Origin: ZC4RG25 sp023428365
GTDB taxonomy: Bacteria > Pseudomonadota > Alphaproteobacteria > Rhizobiales > Hyphomicrobiaceae
Direction: 5' to 3'
Assembly: GCA_050283925.1 (NCBI GenBank)
Contig: JBNOAI010000004.1
Coordinates: 1-64,000 of the forward strand
Length of the DNA: 64,000 bases
Numbering within the stretch: position 1 is the first letter of the stretch; the number at the start of each line of letters is the position of its first letter. Positions 1 to 8,277 of the stretch are shown in pieces. The translations under genes and the position numbers were made by a program. The notes beneath the pieces were generated by a model that made no database searches, was not told where the DNA came from, and saw only the letters and a list, made by a program, of their open reading frames with translations.

Positions 1-66
1 ATGCTCGCCGAGCAGCATCGCAAACGGGCCGCTCCTGGATCTGCATCGCATTGAGGAGAGCATCGT

Positions 67-1236
67 ATGAAAGCCCTCTGCTGGCATGGAAAAGGCGATG
101 TCCGTTGCGAAACGGTGCCGGATCCAAAAATCGAAGATCCACGTGACGCCATCATTAAGGTCACGGCTTGCGCTATCTGTGGATCAGATTTGCACCTCTA
201 CAACGGGGTGGTGCCCGAGATGCACAGCGGCGATATCCTCGGCCACGAAACCATGGGCGAGGTGGTGGAGGTTGGGGCAAACAACAAGTCTCTGACAGTC
301 GGCGACCGCGTCGTTGTGCCGTTCACGATTTCATGTGGGGAGTGCTTCTTCTGTCAACGTGGGCACTATTCTGCTTGCGAGCGCTCCAACCCGGACGCTG
401 CAAAGGTTGCCAAGCTCTGGGGGCACTCGCCGGCGGGTCTCTTCGGATATTCGCATCTGCTGGGCGGTTATCCAGGCGGACAGGCGGAATACCTGCGTGT
501 TCCGTTCGCGGATGTAGGTCCGATCAAAGTCCCATCGCATCTGAGCGATGACCAAGTTCTGTTCTTGTCGGATATTTTTCCTACGGGTTACATGGCCGCT
601 GAGTACTGTAACATTCAGCAGGGAGATACCATCGCGGTTTGGGGGTGCGGTCCCGTTGGACAGTTTGCGATCAGAAGTGCGTTTCTCCTCGGAGCCGAAA
701 AAGTCATCGCCATAGATACGGTTCCAGAACGTCTGGAAATGGCGAAAGCTGCCGGCGCCACGGTTGTGGACTTTATGGACGAAGACATTTACGAGCGCAT
801 CCAGGACATGACGGCCGGGCGTGGCGCCGACGCATGTATCGATGCGGTTGGGACCGAGCCTGACGCAAGATCGAGTTTCGACTCGTTCGTCGATCGGGTG
901 AAGGTAGCAACCTTCATGGGCACCGATCGTCCACATGTGGTTCGACAGGCGATTCAATGCTGCCGAAATTTTGGCACGGTCTCGATCGTCGGCGTCTATG
1001 CTGGCTACCTCGACAAGCTACCGATCGGTTCTGCGATGAATCGGGGACTTACATTGCGCATGGCACAGACGCCGGTTCAGCACTATTTGCCGAGGCTATT
1101 GAAGCGAATTGAGGAAGGTGAGATCGATCCTTCCTTTATCGTCACCGACGTGGCGTCACTTGATGAAGGTCCGGAACTCTATAACAAGTTCCGGGACAAG
1201 AAGGATGGGTGCATTAAGGTGATGCTAAAGCCGTAG
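67..1236 (+). CDS. Zinc-dependent alcohol dehydrogenase, formaldehyde-dehydrogenase-like
   Basis: Medium-chain Zn-dependent dehydrogenase of 389 aa, probably oxidising an alcohol or an aldehyde adduct with NAD(P). The N-terminal GroES-like domain has the catalytic zinc Cys in CAICGSDLH (about residue 38) and the GHE motif (about residue 60). The structural-zinc set reads SCGECFFCQRGHYSACE (about residues 90-105). The Rossmann loop is GCGPVGQ (about residue 195). The length fits the subfamily often annotated as glutathione-dependent formaldehyde dehydrogenase-like. GAGGAG lies just upstream of the ATG. It is followed by Mn catalase in the same direction, which suggests a stress or detoxification role. 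The substrate cannot be read from sequence. Confidence 0.9.
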   Translation: MKALCWHGKGDVRCETVPDPKIEDPRDAIIKVTACAICGSDLHLYNGVVPEMHSGDILGHETMGEVVEVGANNKSLTVGDRVVVPFTISCGECFFCQRGHYSACERSNPDAAKVAKLWGHSPAGLFGYSHLLGGYPGGQAEYLRVPFADVGPIKVPSHLSDDQVLFLSDIFPTGYMAAEYCNIQQGDTIAVWGCGPVGQFAIRSAFLLGAEKVIAIDTVPERLEMAKAAGATVVDFMDEDIYERIQDMTAGRGADACIDAVGTEPDARSSFDSFVDRVKVATFMGTDRPHVVRQAIQCCRNFGTVSIVGVYAGYLDKLPIGSAMNRGLTLRMAQTPVQHYLPRLLKRIEEGEIDPSFIVTDVASLDEGPELYNKFRDKKDGCIKVMLKP

Positions 1237-1505
1237 TCAGCTCCTTGGCAACGGCGTGGGCCGAAGGCACACCATCATCACGGCATACCAAACACTCCCA
1301 ATCTGGACACACGTATATTGCCCCGGAAACTCGTCTGTCTGGCTCCAGCGGGAGGGCTGCGAGAACACTTGGATATTTGAACGGTAGGGCACGCCGCGCG
1401 TTCCTTCTCGAGGTAATGGTACGGGAACCTGCCAGAGAACCCTCACGTTCGGGTAGATGCGGCCATTGGATAAAGCCACGCTGCAGTCAGTCAGGAGGAT
1501 GCGCT

Positions 1506-2432
1506 ATGTTCTTGCGTGTGGACAAGCTTCAGATCGAACTGCCGTCCCCAAAGAAACAAGATGCCAACGCCGCTGCAGCTCTTCAGGAATTGCTGGGCGG
1601 CAAGTACGGAGAGATGTCAACGCTTGGAAACTATCTCTTCCAGAGCTTCAATTTCCGCAGCAAGAGCAAGCTGCGCCCGTTCTACAGCCTCGTTGCAGCT
1701 ATAACAGCCGAGGAACTGGGGCATGTGGAGTTAGTCAGCAATGGCGTCGCCATGCTGGCGAACGGCCCCGACCAGAAGAATGCTGACGCCGGCGATGGTG
1801 GCGACATTTCGAAAGCACCGTTCGCGTCCATGAAGGACGCACGACTGGCGGGTGCGTTTTTCTCGAACGCGGGGGGCGCGACACCGGTCAACAGCAATGC
1901 CATGACTTGGAATGCTGACATGGTGACCACAACGGGAAACGTGGTCGTGGATCTGCTGCACAACTTCCATTTGGAATGTGGCGCGCGACTACACAAGCTG
2001 CGTGTTTATGAGAGCCTTACAGATCCGACGGGCCGCGAAGTCTGCGGCTATCTTCTCGTTCGCGGCTCTGTGCATGCCCACGCGTATGCGTTGGCGCTCA
2101 AAAAGATCACCGGTGTCGAATTGGAGAAATTTTTACCGACACCGAACATTCCGCTCGATAAAATTCCGGAATGCCAGAAATATCTCGATGAAGGTGTGCA
2201 CCGGCGCCTCTACACGTTCAGTCCTAGCGACTACAAAGAAATGGCAGGCATCTGGGGCGGTGGGGAACAGGCCTTACCCGATGATCCGCCGGGCGAGCTG
2301 AAGATTGTCGAAGGTATGCCCGACGGAGCCAAGATCCATGATTTAACCGGTACGCCATCTGCTTTCACGCCAGATTACGCCCCGGAGGAAATGTTCGAGA
2401 TCGCTGCGAAGCTTTATAAGAAGTCGCGCTAA
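1506..2432 (+). CDS. Manganese catalase
   Basis: Non-haem dimanganese catalase that dismutates hydrogen peroxide in the cytoplasm. The frame is open from 1245, but the real start is the ATG at 1506, preceded by AGGAGG and followed by MFLRVDKLQIELP; this gives 308 aa, normal for the family. The four-helix-bundle metal ligands are visible: an early Glu in GGKYGEMST, Glu and His in AEELGHVEL, and Glu and His in FHLECGARLHKL. The C-terminal half (KFLPTPNIPLDKIPEC, PPGELKIVEG) also matches the family. It lies between the alcohol dehydrogenase and a YetF-type gene, as in stress gene islands of Hyphomicrobiales. Confidence 0.93.
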   Translation: MFLRVDKLQIELPSPKKQDANAAAALQELLGGKYGEMSTLGNYLFQSFNFRSKSKLRPFYSLVAAITAEELGHVELVSNGVAMLANGPDQKNADAGDGGDISKAPFASMKDARLAGAFFSNAGGATPVNSNAMTWNADMVTTTGNVVVDLLHNFHLECGARLHKLRVYESLTDPTGREVCGYLLVRGSVHAHAYALALKKITGVELEKFLPTPNIPLDKIPECQKYLDEGVHRRLYTFSPSDYKEMAGIWGGGEQALPDDPPGELKIVEGMPDGAKIHDLTGTPSAFTPDYAPEEMFEIAAKLYKKSR

Positions 2433-2570
2433 AGCACTGGGTGCTATCGACTGTTGTGACCCAAACTTGCAGCTAACGAGCGCCGTCCTGTTTCAATGAG
2501 ATCTGGACTTGTCGCTCGGCGGGTGTGGCTATCGATGTCGGTGCTAGCGCCCACTGGCCGGCGGTGAGGC

Positions 2571-3191
2571 TCACTCTGAGGGCCAACTCTCGACAATCTC
2601 AGCGACCTCCGCTGCCTCAATTTGTTCCTTGAGACGCTCATGGAAGAAATCGATGATGGCATCGTGCGTGTTGTCGACCGAGCTGCACAGCGCATCGGTG
2701 ACAACGATGACTCGAAACCCAGCATCGACGGCGCCCAGAACAGTTGCCAGGACGCAAACATCGGTCTCCCCACCTGAGATCACGATGGTATCTACGTGCT
2801 TTCTCAGCAGCGTCGGCAGCAAATCGGTTCCAGCCCAAGGCGAGTAGACTTTCTTTTCGACAGTGGTGGCTGGCGGTACGAAGATCTGGAGTTCAGGTAC
2901 GAGCTCGAGAAGTGATCGATCCACTTTGGTTAGCGTCATGTTATCCCATCGTTGGTAGTAGCGTTGCCATGCCCCTCGAGCTGTCGCACTCCCAACTGCC
3001 GGAATGAATTTGCTGAAGATTGTGCGCTCCGGGCGCGCCTCGCACAGACGGACGACCTGTGGCAGGACTTTCCGCAACCAGTCGGTTTTCCATGGGCTTC
3101 CGGCGTCGAACATCCGTTGCATGTCGACACACAGATGAACCGCTCCATTACCGAGCGGACCAAAACGCAGGCCTTTCTGCTTATCCGTCAT
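2571..3191 (-). CDS. Isochorismatase-family cysteine hydrolase
   Basis: 206-aa alpha/beta hydrolase of the isochorismatase-like (nicotinamidase) superfamily. The catalytic Asp is in HLCVDMQRMF (about residue 22). The Lys is probably in VEKKVYSPW. The nucleophilic Cys is in the signature GGETDVCVLAT (about residue 146), preceded by the cis-peptide segment. The substrate (an amide, a carbamate or isochorismate-like compound) cannot be deduced. Its start overlaps the stop of the upstream membrane gene by 4 nt (ATGA), so the two are probably translationally coupled. Confidence 0.85.
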   Translation of the reverse strand: MTDKQKGLRFGPLGNGAVHLCVDMQRMFDAGSPWKTDWLRKVLPQVVRLCEARPERTIFSKFIPAVGSATARGAWQRYYQRWDNMTLTKVDRSLLELVPELQIFVPPATTVEKKVYSPWAGTDLLPTLLRKHVDTIVISGGETDVCVLATVLGAVDAGFRVIVVTDALCSSVDNTHDAIIDFFHERLKEQIEAAEVAEIVESWPSE

Positions 3192-3676
3192 GGCTGCATT
3201 TTGATGACACTGAGCCGACCGTCGCCTTCCAACTTGGCTAATCGGACTTGTTCGTAGGAAAGCACGTCTTTCTCACGCAACTGCGAGCGCAAATCTTCTT
3301 CCGGAATCATCTCGCTTGCGATGTTCTCCGTTTTCAGTTTGCCATTCTCGATGAGAGTAATTGGCGGCGCCGCGAGGATAGGCCGGAGCGCCGGGAAGCG
3401 GTAGCGCAGCCAGTCTATGAAATACTCCCAGGCAACGATCGTCATGACGAGCACTAGGCCCTCCGTGACGGAGCTGTATTCCTTACCAAGACCGTTCTGT
3501 GCGGCGTCGGCGATAAGAACGATTACAAGCAAGTCCGCCGGGCCGAAGTTTCCCGTCTGTCGCCGCGCCATCAGTCTCAGGATTGCGAATAGGCCAAGAT
3601 ACATAATGGAGCCACGAAGAATGATTTCCGCAAGTCCCACGGCCGGAATGAATACAGCATTCCAATCGATCATCAT
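3188..3676 (-). CDS. YetF-like (DUF421) membrane protein
   Basis: About 162-aa integral membrane protein of the DUF421/YetF family. It has three hydrophobic segments, the conserved core LMARRQTGNFGPADLLVIVLIADAAQN written here only in part (motif GPADLLV...IADAAQN), and the typical cytoplasmic tail with ENGKL and LREKDV. The frame is open to 3721. GGAG 7 nt upstream of the ATG at 3676 (MMIDW) supports this shorter start. It is coupled by ATGA to the downstream isochorismatase-like gene. The biochemical role of YetF proteins is not settled; they are often stress-induced. Confidence 0.85.
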   Translation of the reverse strand: MMIDWNAVFIPAVGLAEIILRGSIMYLGLFAILRLMARRQTGNFGPADLLVIVLIADAAQNGLGKEYSSVTEGLVLVMTIVAWEYFIDWLRYRFPALRPILAAPPITLIENGKLKTENIASEMIPEEDLRSQLREKDVLSYEQVRLAKLEGDGRLSVIKMQP

Positions 3677-4191
3677 GACGCACTCCGCAACGTTTATCGA
3701 GCGCGTGATTGCCGGTCGCACTCGCGTCTGCCAGTTCGCTCCTCCAACGCTTTGCTTAATGGTATGGTTCTATGGCCGTCACTTGGATAGCCGCGCGGAT
3801 CGTGCAGTGCGACCTGCGAAGGGTACATGAAAGGTTAGTGAGCAACTTTGCCGGCCAGATCGACGTACGCGCCTGTCTGCGTGTCGTAGCCTCGACGTTG
3901 CGGATCTGGGATAGAGCCACGGAGCGCGCCGGCGATGGCATCAAAGCGGTGTGGACCATCGCAGTGTCACCGCGCCTCAACCAACAAGCTCCGGAGCGGT
4001 TTCCCGTCCCGGAGCTCTACAGCCGTGGTGAAACATAGGCATTTCACCCGCCAAGACCATAACGCACGGCGGTCCGTTTGGTTCCGCTTCAAGACTAGAA
4101 AGGAGCCGACGACGAATGGGGATCCGGCAAATAATGGAAGCTGAACCTTTCAACCATGGCAGCGTTTGCTCTGAAGCTTGAGGAGCACGTT
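3677..4191. other. Intergenic region without a supported gene
   Basis: This gap separates the leftward YetF/isochorismatase pair from a rightward pair, so it should hold two divergent promoters. Open frames here (for example 3772-4038 on +) have no recognisable domain and no convincing ribosome binding site. I see no RNA gene. Confidence 0.4.
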
Positions 4192-4455
4192 ATGGCGACA
4201 GATAAGCTTACGATAGTTGATGGACCTGACAAACCTGCCCTCCAATGGTCCCTGGCAAATTCCGACCCTGACGTAAATTTCCGCACGGATGAGGATGCGC
4301 TTGAGGCGCAAATCACTGCGATGGAAGAAGAAGGATCCGACGGGTTTACCTTCCGACTGCAGGGCAAGGTGACAACGGGGCCGAATGCAGGCGCCCTATT
4401 CAATGCCGTTTACAGCATTGAATCCCGGTCCGGGTGGATTGAGATCGGTGCCTGA
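4192..4455 (+). CDS. Small conserved-looking hypothetical protein
   Basis: 87-aa acidic protein with no domain I recognise. The frame opens at 4156, but GAGGAG 7 nt upstream of the ATG at 4192 (MATDKLTIVDGPDKP) sets the start. It contains a short Asp/Glu-rich middle (DEDALEAQITAMEEEGSDG) and a beta-rich end, consistent with a small soluble fold. The stop overlaps the GTG start of the large membrane fusion gene by 8 nt, which suggests coupled translation and a shared function. No function is assigned. Confidence 0.65.
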   Translation: MATDKLTIVDGPDKPALQWSLANSDPDVNFRTDEDALEAQITAMEEEGSDGFTFRLQGKVTTGPNAGALFNAVYSIESRSGWIEIGA

Positions 4456-7045
4456 GGCGCGTAACGTCCCGACGGTGAGGCGCGAAGAAGCGGCGGCCTT
4501 GCGCGACAGCCACGGCGAGCGTCCTATCGTCATCATTACCGGGAGTAGCGGCTTTCTCGGTCGGGCAATAGCAAGGCGCCTTAAAGGCCGATATAAAATC
4601 GTTGGGCTGGATGTTGCGCGGCCGCGAGACCCCATCGACGAAGTCAAGACATTCGAAATTGATCTAAGCTCGCAGGAGAGCGTTGCTCGGGCCATCGGCG
4701 ATATTCGTCGCGATGCCGGTGATCAGATCGCCTCCGTCGTGCACCTTGCTGCTTATTACGACACGGCTGGCGAAGATAACCCTAAATACGATGCGGTGAC
4801 GGTCGAGGGGACTCGTCGCCTTTTGAAGGAGCTTCAGACGCTCCAGACAAAGCAGTTCATTTTTTCCAGCACCCTCCTGGTTCACGCGCCGAGTCCCGCA
4901 AAGGGCGTGACGATCAATGAAGACGCGCCAATCGAACCAACATGGGCTTACCCTGCATCAAAGGCTCAAACCGAGGATGTGATCCTGCAGGGGCGAGGGG
5001 CTGTGCGTGTCGTCATCATGCGGTTTGCTGGCGTATACGACGAAAATTGCCGCGCGGCATTCATCAGTCAGCAGATTGCCCGCATTTTTGAGCGCTTGCC
5101 CACTGCGTATCTGTTCACAGGGGACATCACGTCGGGCCAACCCTATGTTCATATCGACGATCTAGTCGAAGCCGTTGAGCGGACGATAGATCGCCGCACC
5201 ACCCTTCCGGACGTGACCACCTTCCTTATCGGCGAGGAAGACACGCTCTCTTATGAACAGATGCAGAAGCGCATCGGTCATCTCATTCATGGCGAGGAGT
5301 GGCAGACGTTTGTGCTTCCCAAGGGCGTCACGAAGCTTGGCGCGATCATGCAGGAAAAAGTTCTGGATCAGGAGACCGACATCAAGGCGTGGATGATCGA
5401 AAACTCCGACGATCATTACGAGATCGACATCTCGCGGGCGCGGCAGCTCTTGGGCTGGGAGCCACGCCATAGTCTCGCCGATACCCTTCCCGAAATCATC
5501 CGTCGGCTCAAGTCAGATCCGACCGACTGGTATGAGATCAACAAACTTGAGCCTGCGCCCGTTGCGGCTTCGGAACCAGAACTCGAACAGGCCGCCGCGC
5601 GATTGCGTGGGCCCCGTGAGCAGAGCGAGAAGCGGGTCGCGGCTGAGGTGGAACTGCAGCGACAGGCCACACTGTGGGCGCCACTGACGAATGCCGCTAT
5701 TGGACTGTGGCTTGTTGCAACGCCATTCACACTTGGTCTTTTTGATCCCATAACCGCTTCTGTACCACCTGCGCTCGGCCATGACATTGCAGCCGCGGAG
5801 GTTCGCAATGCGCGGCTGGGCATCAGCGAAATCATCTCCGGATTTCTCGTCACTGTTCTCGCGCTTCTTGGCATGCGTCAGCGCTTTGCCAGCCTTCAGT
5901 GGGTGACGGCGGCAATCGGCATCTGGATCATGTTCGCGCCGCTGGCGTTTTGGACCACGAGTGCTGGGGCGTATACCAACGACATGTTGGCTGGCATGTT
6001 CATCGTCGCGTTTGCGGTGATCGTGCCTCCGACCCCTGGCGTTAGCTATCGCGCGCACGCTGCGGATGATGACCGGCCGCTTGGCTGGACCTATTCTCCT
6101 TCATCATTCACGCAGCGCCTTCCGATTATCGGACTCGCGTTGGTCGGCTTATTCGTGTCGCGCTATCTCGCAGCCTATCAAATGGGCCATATCAATAGCT
6201 TATGGGATCCGCTTTTTGGCGCCGGCGATGCTCCGGTTGCCAACGGTAGCGAGGCTGTCGTTACGTCTTGGGTCTCGAAGGGATTTCCGATTGCCGATGC
6301 AGGTATCGGCGCATTTGCCTATGCGCTGGATATCCTGGCGGGCGTTATTGGAGACCGTCGGCGTTGGCGCACCATGCCTTGGATGGTGCTGCTTTTCGGG
6401 CTGCTGATCATCCCGCTTGGCGTCATCAGTGTGAGTTTCATCATTATTCAGCCGCCATTGATTGGGGCGCTGTGTACGTTATGCATTGTCCAGGCGGCTG
6501 TGACCGTCATTCTCATTCCCTATTCGATCGATGAGGTTCTGGCGACATGTCAGTATCTGCGGTCGGTGACGCGAGCCGGAGAACCGTTTTGGCGCACGTT
6601 CTGGCGCGGCGGACCATCCTTATCCGAAGACCAACAGCCTGGGCCGGATCTTGATCAACCGGTTTCTGCCATTCTGCGCGAATTCCTGATGGGGGGCGTC
6701 AACTTCCCGTGGACGCTCGTGGCCAGCACGGTCCTCGGTGCAGCTCTGATGATGACGCCACTTCTCGTCGGCACGCAGCCACCGCTGTACTTCAGCGATC
6801 ACATCGTGGGATGTTTGATAATTCTCGTCGCTGTCACAGCCATGGCCGAGGTTGCGCGAGCGATGCGGTTTGTGAATGTGGCTCTTGGTGCATGGATCGT
6901 CCTTTCACCCTTCTTCCTCGTCGGCGGGATAGCCGCCGGCACAATGCTCAACGTTGCGATCGGCCTGATGTTAATTGGCCTCAGTCTGCCCCGTGGTACA
7001 CGGAGTGACGCCAATTACGGCAGCTGGGACCGGCTCATTATTTAG
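4448..7045 (+). CDS. NAD-dependent epimerase - SPW - VKOR - SPW fusion membrane protein
   Basis: Multidomain protein of about 865 aa. The first ~350 residues are an extended short-chain dehydrogenase/epimerase: the nucleotide loop is TGSSGFLG, the catalytic Ser lies in FSSTLL, and YPASK provides the YxxxK pair. A polar linker leads to two SPW-type repeats (ATLWAPLTNAAIGLWLVATP and a second around LQWVTAAIGIWIMFAPLAFW). Next comes a vitamin K epoxide reductase-like helical bundle with the redox CTLC pair (GALCTLCIVQA), and a final SPW-like repeat (VALGAWIVLSPFF). I count roughly a dozen hydrophobic segments. The GTG at 4448 is my preferred start because it overlaps the upstream stop; the frame is open from 4385. 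The VKOR part suggests membrane thiol/quinone redox chemistry. The combined role is inference. Confidence 0.82.
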   Translation: MPEARNVPTVRREEAAALRDSHGERPIVIITGSSGFLGRAIARRLKGRYKIVGLDVARPRDPIDEVKTFEIDLSSQESVARAIGDIRRDAGDQIASVVHLAAYYDTAGEDNPKYDAVTVEGTRRLLKELQTLQTKQFIFSSTLLVHAPSPAKGVTINEDAPIEPTWAYPASKAQTEDVILQGRGAVRVVIMRFAGVYDENCRAAFISQQIARIFERLPTAYLFTGDITSGQPYVHIDDLVEAVERTIDRRTTLPDVTTFLIGEEDTLSYEQMQKRIGHLIHGEEWQTFVLPKGVTKLGAIMQEKVLDQETDIKAWMIENSDDHYEIDISRARQLLGWEPRHSLADTLPEIIRRLKSDPTDWYEINKLEPAPVAASEPELEQAAARLRGPREQSEKRVAAEVELQRQATLWAPLTNAAIGLWLVATPFTLGLFDPITASVPPALGHDIAAAEVRNARLGISEIISGFLVTVLALLGMRQRFASLQWVTAAIGIWIMFAPLAFWTTSAGAYTNDMLAGMFIVAFAVIVPPTPGVSYRAHAADDDRPLGWTYSPSSFTQRLPIIGLALVGLFVSRYLAAYQMGHINSLWDPLFGAGDAPVANGSEAVVTSWVSKGFPIADAGIGAFAYALDILAGVIGDRRRWRTMPWMVLLFGLLIIPLGVISVSFIIIQPPLIGALCTLCIVQAAVTVILIPYSIDEVLATCQYLRSVTRAGEPFWRTFWRGGPSLSEDQQPGPDLDQPVSAILREFLMGGVNFPWTLVASTVLGAALMMTPLLVGTQPPLYFSDHIVGCLIILVAVTAMAEVARAMRFVNVALGAWIVLSPFFLVGGIAAGTMLNVAIGLMLIGLSLPRGTRSDANYGSWDRLII

Positions 7046-7060
7046 CGTGAGCAGAGGTCT

Positions 7061-7201
7061 ACGCGTTCGCGCAACCTCTTGCTCGACATACTCCCGCGTG
7101 ATGCTTGGCCGGTGTGGCTTGGAAAGGCAGAGTCCTATGCCGCGGAGATCAAAGCGATCCTGCGGCCCTTCGAGGACGGCGGGTCATGGACGATGACGGA
7201 G
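7061..7201 (+). pseudogene. Remnant of SRAP (YedK/HMCES-like) peptidase C-terminus
   Basis: The stretch translated as ILPRDAWPVWLGKAESYAAE followed by IKAILRPFEDGG matches the C-terminal part of SOS-response-associated peptidases, which cross-link to abasic sites in single-stranded DNA. The N-terminal catalytic Cys2 region is absent, so this is a fragment. It lies in frame with the downstream GIY-YIG gene, and an automatic caller would fuse the two into one 275-aa protein. Confidence 0.55.
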
Positions 7202-7342
7202 CAGGCGCCAGCACGCGCAGCAAAGGCAAAGAGTCGAATTTCCAACAGATGCTGTTCTGATTTCCGGTCGAAACAGAAATACGGTGGAACCTGCAATCCA
7301 AATGCTCTGGTCAGAGGTTGCGTGCAACGGTACAATTCATCC

Positions 7343-7906
7343 GTGCATATTGTTTATGGCATGATCGACCCGCGCACGGACGCGATTTTCTACATAGGCC
7401 AATCATCCGATTTTCCGGCCCGCAAGTCTGCGCACCTGGAGGGTAGTGATCAGCTCTCAGGCTATGCCGTCAAGCAGATGAGGCTCAACGGGTTTGTGCC
7501 GCTGTTTGTGGTGCTTGAGCGAGCGAAAACCAAGGGCGAAGCACTGTCGGCTGAGATCTTCTGGATCGAAATTATGAAGGCGCGTGGTGCTGCCCTGCTG
7601 AATGCTCAGGGCGTGCGCGGATATGTTGAGCGCGGGAAAGTGCGCAAGGCAATGGCCGAGAAGCTTGAGATGATGGAGCAGTCCAAAGTAGCCAGTAAAG
7701 CGATGCAGAGGGCAACACTCGAAGACGTGGCCAATGGCCGTTCGGTTCGCACCCTTGAGGAATGGTCAGCGCTCGAAATTCGTCGCCTGAAGGGAATGGC
7801 CAAGGCAAATATGAGCGTGTCGGCCATGGCGGACGCTCTTGAGAGGGCACCCGAAGCGATCAGGCGCAAGTGTCAGGAACTTGGATTGAGCCGCATAGGG
7901 GATTAG
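7343..7906 (+). CDS. GIY-YIG superfamily nuclease-like protein
   Basis: Probable GIY-YIG fold protein of 187 aa when started at the GTG at 7343. The motif is IVYGMIDPRTDAIFYIGQ (the VYG...YIG pair), followed by ARKSAHL and a helix containing SAEIFWIEI with the usual Glu. The C-terminal third (NMSVSAMADALERAPEAIRRK) looks like a small Myb/SANT-type DNA-binding helix set. The frame is open from a TTG at 7079, but those first ~88 residues come from the SRAP remnant and a low-complexity stretch. The start has no strong ribosome binding site. Cellular role unknown; nuclease activity is inferred from the fold only. Confidence 0.65.
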   Translation: MHIVYGMIDPRTDAIFYIGQSSDFPARKSAHLEGSDQLSGYAVKQMRLNGFVPLFVVLERAKTKGEALSAEIFWIEIMKARGAALLNAQGVRGYVERGKVRKAMAEKLEMMEQSKVASKAMQRATLEDVANGRSVRTLEEWSALEIRRLKGMAKANMSVSAMADALERAPEAIRRKCQELGLSRIGD

Positions 7907-8277
7907 GGCTTCTACTCATAAGCCCGTGGGAAGGGCAGGCAGGCTTCTGTTCCATGAACACAAGCGGTCTTCGACGGCCGTAAAGCGGAGTTCGGTAGAG
8001 GGCCAGATGCAGGCGAACGCATCGACTATGCTGGTGTGCCGCACAAAGTTAAGTCATCCCAAAGGGTCGACTTTAGCAGTTGCAGCCTACCCCGCCGACC
8101 GATAGAGGCTCAGCAGAGACCGCGACATCGAGTCGATCGACCAATTACCTCGTGCTGGCATGATTTGCGATGTTGGCTTGACCTTCATCTTCGGCCCTAG
8201 AGAACGAGGACAGTCACGGCTAGCTGTGAGAAAGCGGACCGACATCGTCGCTCCAGCCGCGGGCGTTTCCATTTTCT
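7907..8277. other. Intergenic region, no gene supported
   Basis: This is the convergent gap between the GIY-YIG gene and the leftward FAD oxidoreductase. A 61-codon minus-strand frame (8087-8272) begins just after the oxidoreductase stop, but it has no recognisable domain. No obvious terminator or RNA was found by eye. Confidence 0.35.

Noticed and set aside
1..54. 17-codon frame at the left edge of the window
   Set aside because: Could be the end of an upstream gene, but it is too short to support any call.
331..957. 208-codon minus-strand frame inside the alcohol dehydrogenase gene
   Set aside because: Shadow of the plus-strand gene; no motif, and the sense strand has all zinc and NAD motifs.
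1245..1505. N-terminal extension of the Mn catalase frame
   Set aside because: No homologous character and no ribosome binding site; AGGAGG precedes the ATG at 1506.
8087..8272. 61-codon minus-strand frame after the FAD oxidoreductase
   Set aside because: No recognisable motif and no start signal; treated as non-coding.
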